From positions 1 to 15,511 of the forward strand of contig JAFGFO010000015.1 of the NCBI GenBank assembly GCA_016931085.1: a stretch of DNA of 15,511 nt, given 5' to 3'. The notes beneath the pieces were generated by a model. That model saw only the letters and a list, made by a program, of their open reading frames with translations, did no database searches and was not told the origin of the DNA. Shown in pieces: positions 12,912 to 15,511 of this stretch (positions are counted from its first letter, which is position 1; each line of letters starts with the position of its first letter). Made by a program: the position numbers and the translations under genes. This DNA comes from Thermoflexales bacterium (GTDB lineage: Bacteria; Chloroflexota; Anaerolineae; Fen-1058).

Positions 12912-14744
12912 ATGGAGCCTTCCAGTGCCGAGATTCGCCAATTTCTGAGAGATCTGGTGAGCGACGACGAGCTTACCGAGTTGTGCTTTGACTATTTCCG
13001 CGACGTCCAGGCCGATTGGGCGGCCGGTATGCAAAAAGGACAAAAGATACAAGCCCTGCTGGATTACTGCGAGCGGCATGGGAAGACTCCCCACCTCCTG
13101 ACGGCTATGAGTAAGTCGTGGCCTGAGCGTTACCGGCAGCGTTTCGCGTCCGTCTTGCCGGCGGCCCCTTCGGCTCCCCCCACACCTCTCCAACGCGACC
13201 CCCGGCAGGTCTTTATCAGCCACGCGCACCAGGATGCGGACATGGCCCACCGCCTGGCGGCTGATCTGCAAGCAGGAGGGTGGCCGGTGTGGATCGCGCC
13301 GGACAGCATCCAATCGGGCGAGCGATGGGTCAGCGCGATCAATCGAGGGCTGAAAGCAAGCGGCGTGTTTGCCCTTGTATTGACGCCGGCCGCCGTCAAT
13401 TCGGACTGGGTTCAAGACGAGACTAGTGCGGCACTCGAGATGACAAAGCGGGAGGGCATGCGCTTTATCTCGCTGGATGTCGAGCCTTGTGACGTGCCGC
13501 CGTTGTGGGGTGTTCGTCAGCACATCTCGTTTCAAGGCAGTTACGAGAGAGGGCTGTCGCGCTTGTTGGCCTGGTTGGAGCAAAGGTCGCCGGCGGCGTC
13601 ACCGGTACCATCCACAAAGGTTCCTTCTTCGCCTGATAAACAGGCCCTCGATCTAGGGACAAGCATTGCTCCTACGCCGATTTCTCGCCCTTCTACAAGA
13701 GTATCCCCACAACTGGCGTCGAGACGTACCAAGTCGCCTTGGTGGAAAATGATTGTGGGTGGGTTGCAACAGCTTCGTGTGCCGGCCTGGGGAGTGGCGG
13801 CCCTGGCGTTGCCAGCGCTCGTGGCGCTTTGGCTTGTGGGACAAAGTGTGTTCCCTTCGCATGGGTCAGCCAGCACTGCCACGGCTACCGCGACTATGCC
13901 AGTTGCTAACCTGAATCCCACGACAGCCATTCCTCCCCCGACGGCCACGCCTATGCCCAAACTGGGTGAGCAGACGACGCGCCCGGTGGACGGCATGGTG
14001 ATGGTCTACGTGCCGGCTGGCGAGTTTATGATGGGCAGCACCGACGAAGAGGTGAATCAGGCTTGGGAATTGTGTAAGCAGTATTACGCTAGTTGTTCAA
14101 AAGACTGGATTACGCGGGAACAACCGAGGCACAAGGTGAGCCTGAATGCGTTTTGGATCGACCGGACGGAGGTGACGAACGCGCAGTACAAAAAGTGCGT
14201 GAATGCCGGCGCGTGTGAGGCGTCATCGTACGCCAATGAATCCAGTTATAACGGTGAGGATCAGCCGGTAGTGGGCGTGAGTTGGAGTGATGCGAACGAG
14301 TATTGCAAGTGGGCCGGTGGGGAACTGCCAACCGAGGCGCAGTGGGAGTACGCGGCGCGTGGGACGGACGGGCGAACTTTTCCGTGGGGGAACGAGCAAG
14401 CCACGTGCGATTACGCGGTGATGAATGATGGGAGTGGAAGTGGGTGTGGTAAGGGAGTGGCATGGCCGGTGGGAAGCAAGCCGAAAGGGGCGAGTTGGGT
14501 GGGGGCGCAGGATATGGCTGGCAATATATGGGAGTGGGTGGCGGATTGGTATGGAGCGTATCCGTCCGAGGCACAGACAGATCCCACTGGCCCGGCGACC
14601 GGGAGTTCACGCGTGCTGCGTGGCGGTAATTGGTCCGGCGACCCGGCCTACGTGCGCGCGGCCGTCCGCTACGGTCTCGCGCCCGGCGACCGTCGCGGTT
14701 ACGTCGGTTTCAGGTGTGTCGTTGTTGGTGCGCCAGGACAGTGA
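12912..14744 (+). CDS. EAD-TIR-transmembrane-FGE/C-type-lectin receptor, target protein of a diversity-generating retroelement
   Basis: The 610-aa product has an N-terminal helical death-like effector-associated domain (about 1-76, with LRDLVSDDELTELCFDYF). A TIR domain follows at about 97-225: VFISHAHQD at its start, an SIQSGERWVSAI loop, and W166-x3-E170 giving the NADase glutamate. A basic stretch (RRTK near 271-274) precedes one membrane helix (about 290-314), then a Thr/Ala/Pro stalk (316-350). Residues 356-606 are an FGE-sulfatase-fold domain (VPAGEFMMGS, FWIDRTEVTNAQY, LPTEAQWEYAARG, DMAGNIWEWVADW, VLRGGNW, VGFRC). The positive-inside pattern puts TIR in the cytoplasm and the lectin-like domain outside; it holds eight cysteines. 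The substrate-pocket segment lacks the catalytic FGE cysteines, so it is read as a ligand-binding domain. Residues 575-597 are the hypervariable part. TIR activation would be expected to consume NAD+ and signal through EAD contacts; that is inference. Confidence 0.9.
   Translation: MEPSSAEIRQFLRDLVSDDELTELCFDYFRDVQADWAAGMQKGQKIQALLDYCERHGKTPHLLTAMSKSWPERYRQRFASVLPAAPSAPPTPLQRDPRQVFISHAHQDADMAHRLAADLQAGGWPVWIAPDSIQSGERWVSAINRGLKASGVFALVLTPAAVNSDWVQDETSAALEMTKREGMRFISLDVEPCDVPPLWGVRQHISFQGSYERGLSRLLAWLEQRSPAASPVPSTKVPSSPDKQALDLGTSIAPTPISRPSTRVSPQLASRRTKSPWWKMIVGGLQQLRVPAWGVAALALPALVALWLVGQSVFPSHGSASTATATATMPVANLNPTTAIPPPTATPMPKLGEQTTRPVDGMVMVYVPAGEFMMGSTDEEVNQAWELCKQYYASCSKDWITREQPRHKVSLNAFWIDRTEVTNAQYKKCVNAGACEASSYANESSYNGEDQPVVGVSWSDANEYCKWAGGELPTEAQWEYAARGTDGRTFPWGNEQATCDYAVMNDGSGSGCGKGVAWPVGSKPKGASWVGAQDMAGNIWEWVADWYGAYPSEAQTDPTGPATGSSRVLRGGNWSGDPAYVRAAVRYGLAPGDRRGYVGFRCVVVGAPGQ
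14608..14738 (+). repeat. DGR variable repeat (VR) inside the receptor gene
   Basis: The core 14612-14735 matches 14999-15122 over 124 bp at a fixed offset of 387. All 17 differences fall on adenines of the downstream copy (8 A-to-G, 6 A-to-T, 3 A-to-C). The edges extend to about 14608 and 14738 if further adenine-only differences are accepted. The changed codons are residues 575, 576, 577, 580, 585, 587-589, 592, 593 and 595-597, with 567 possible. The invariant 3' half (about 14703-14735) is where the initiation of mutagenic homing would lie. The VR ends six bases before the stop codon. Confidence 0.93.
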
Positions 14745-14746
14745 GC

Positions 14747-14774
14747 TTCTGGATTTCTGGGTTCTGGATTTCTG
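14747..14774. repeat. Direct repeat after the receptor stop codon
   Basis: TTCTGGATTTCTG is present twice, at 14747-14759 and 14762-14774, with a period of 15 bp. It sits between the receptor stop codon and a GC-rich hairpin. Similar 'ctggatttctgg' tracts are common low-complexity sequence in some Chloroflexota; no role is assigned. Confidence 0.6.
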
Positions 14775-14786
14775 CGGGGGTGGGGG

Positions 14787-14811
14787 CTGGGGAGGGGCTT
14801 CCCCTCCCCAG
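14787..14811. promoter_or_regulatory. GC-rich perfect hairpin downstream of the VR, possible DGR target cruciform
   Basis: CTGGGGAGGGG at 14787-14797 and CCCCTCCCCAG at 14801-14811 pair perfectly over 11 bp with a 3-nt loop. In the Bordetella phage DGR, a GC-rich hairpin just after the VR is known to promote retrohoming. Here it lies about 50 bp after the VR end, farther than in that model. No U-tract follows, which argues against a simple intrinsic terminator. Confidence 0.6.
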
Positions 14812-14818
14812 GTTAAAT

Positions 14819-14850
14819 CCGCGCGAAGCGCGGCCGATTTTGAGGATTTT
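14819..14850 (+). terminator. Possible weak intrinsic terminator of the receptor gene
   Basis: CCGCGC (14819-14824), loop GAA and GCGCGG (14828-14833) form a 6-bp stem, followed by CCGATTTT and, after GAGGA, a further T-run. The T-tract is interrupted and starts four bases after the stem, so termination would be partial. Readthrough into the template repeat is possible and would supply the DGR RNA. Confidence 0.35.
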
Positions 14851-14994
14851 TCAGGTAGGCCCACCGGTTGAGGATTCGTGAAAACGTACGAGAATGTAAG
14901 CAAAAAACGGAACAAAGGCGTCAATCGGAAGCCTCGCTTGCTTTGCCCAACGGGGTGAGCATGCCATGGGTAACCGATACGTGGGGGCAGGCCG

Positions 14995-15125
14995 AAAACG
15001 TGCTGCGTGGCGGTAATTGGAACGACAACCCGGCCAACGTGCGCGCGGCCAACCGCAACGATAACGCGCCCGACAACCGTAACGATAACGTCGGTTTCAG
15101 GTGTGTCGTTGTTGGTGCGCCAAGA
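14995..15125 (+). repeat. DGR template repeat (TR)
   Basis: The core 14999-15122 is the adenine-rich partner of the VR in the receptor gene. Its variable codons are nine AAC, two GAC and two GAT, holding 22 adenines, of which 17 differ from the VR. The remaining four adenines of the core and all 98 non-adenine positions are unchanged. In a DGR this segment is transcribed, copied by an error-prone reverse transcriptase that misincorporates opposite adenines, and the cDNA replaces the VR. The orientation is the same as the target gene, as usual. A reading frame passes through it, but it is the template rather than a protein-coding gene. Confidence 0.93.
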
Positions 15126-15511
15126 GAGGTTCCCGCAAGCCAGGTGCGCCGGGTTTATGGACGCGGCGCTACGCCCAAGGGATCAAGTCCAGGCCTGTTC
15201 CCGGTGGTGCGACACAGCGCGCCCCACCAAAGAACAATGTGCCCTGCCCTGTGTGGTAGATCCTGATTTTGGATTCGACGCTCAGGGCAGGGCCGCTTTT
15301 TTGAGGCATTTGGCATTTGCGCGGAAAGAGTGGATCACGAAAGGCACGAACGCTTCGCGCCTTTCATGCGCGAAAGGGGGTTTCGCGCTTTTCGCGGTCT
15401 TTCGCGAGTTCGCGGTTCAAACTCGCGAGCGTTTCACGCTGGGGACTAATTTCACGCTTTGGAGTTGAGGCTTTAGCCGGAGAAACCGCCTTCCAAAGGA
15501 CGCAAAGCGAA
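15126..15511 (+). ncRNA. Structured spacer after the TR, probable 3' part of the DGR template RNA and leader of the next gene
   Basis: No credible gene is seen in these 386 bp. In characterised DGRs the RNA used by the reverse transcriptase includes the TR and a structured spacer downstream of it, before the RT gene. This stretch contains an 11-bp stem (15241-15251 with 15283-15293), a second hairpin GCGCGAAA/TTTCGCGC (15368-15375 with 15381-15388) and a third 9-bp stem (15402-15410 with 15420-15428). The right part is rich in TTCGCG/CGCGAAA words, which may simply be a low-complexity intergenic tract. The RNA 3' end is not determined. Confidence 0.45.
15241..15302 (+). terminator. Long-range stem followed by a T-tract downstream of the TR
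   Basis: GCCCTGCCCTG at 15241-15251 pairs perfectly with CAGGGCAGGGC at 15283-15293 around a 31-nt loop, then CGC and six Ts end at 15302. It could end the template RNA, or be a structural element of that RNA. The long loop is unusual for an intrinsic terminator. Confidence 0.4.

Noticed and set aside
12912..14744. Functional formylglycine-generating enzyme
   Set aside because: The active-site cysteines are absent from the expected segment, the domain is membrane-tethered and diversified, and no sulfatase gene is nearby.
14868..14905. Dedicated promoter for the template RNA (TTGAGG with a downstream AGAATG)
   Set aside because: The -10-like hexamer is too far from consensus; readthrough from the receptor gene is at least as likely.
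14868..15266. Small plus-strand frame of 132 codons containing the RGGNW...VGFRC segment
   Set aside because: It runs through the DGR template repeat. The FGE-like peptide appears because the TR copies the VR in frame; there is no ribosome-binding site and no domain around it.

Overview
The window looks like a defence or conflict island from a multicellular-type bacterium, most likely Chloroflexota (Anaerolineae or Caldilineae). The lineage is an inference from the Thr/Pro-rich 'TPTP' linkers, a lipoprotein starting Cys-Gly-Gly, EAD-TIR and formylglycine-enzyme-fold architectures, and low-complexity 'ctggatttctgg' and 'ttcgcg' intergenic tracts. No rRNA, tRNA, CRISPR array or transposase was found.

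The best content is at the right end. A 610-aa protein (12912-14744, +) joins an N-terminal death-like effector-associated domain, a TIR domain with its NADase glutamate, one transmembrane helix, a Thr/Pro stalk, and a C-terminal domain with the formylglycine-generating-enzyme / C-type-lectin fold. The last 124 bp before its stop codon (core 14612-14735) are repeated 387 bp downstream (core 14999-15122). The copies differ at 17 positions, and every one is an adenine in the downstream copy; none of the 98 non-adenine positions differs. This is the signature of a diversity-generating retroelement (DGR): variable repeat (VR) in the receptor, template repeat (TR) behind it. The reverse transcriptase is not in the window and is predicted beyond 15511. 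The predicted product is a Toll-like membrane receptor whose outward-facing ligand pocket is rewritten by mutagenic retrohoming. GC-rich hairpins after the VR and a structured region after the TR fit this model.

Divergent from the receptor, across a short regulatory region (12716-12911), runs a minus-strand array. It starts with a two-gene restriction-modification-like module: a PLD nuclease-SF2 helicase fusion (TTG start at 12715) and a type ISP-like adenine methyltransferase whose recognition region is AT-rich and looks swapped in. Next comes a 760-aa STAND protein (restriction-endonuclease-like N-terminus plus NACHT NTPase), then, after a 220-bp gap with a nested inverted repeat, a coupled three-gene cassette of membrane proteins of unknown function. 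A small GIY-YIG-like protein and a PEGA-like lipoprotein follow.

The left edge holds the 3' end of a plus-strand AlbA/Schlafen-type ATPase-regulator gene. It converges on the lipoprotein gene across three 11-bp tandem repeats.

Three layers seem to sit together: DNA modification/restriction, an intracellular NACHT sensor with a putative nuclease, and a hypermutable TIR receptor. Whether they work as one system cannot be told from sequence alone; the divergent layout suggests at least shared regulation or co-selection.
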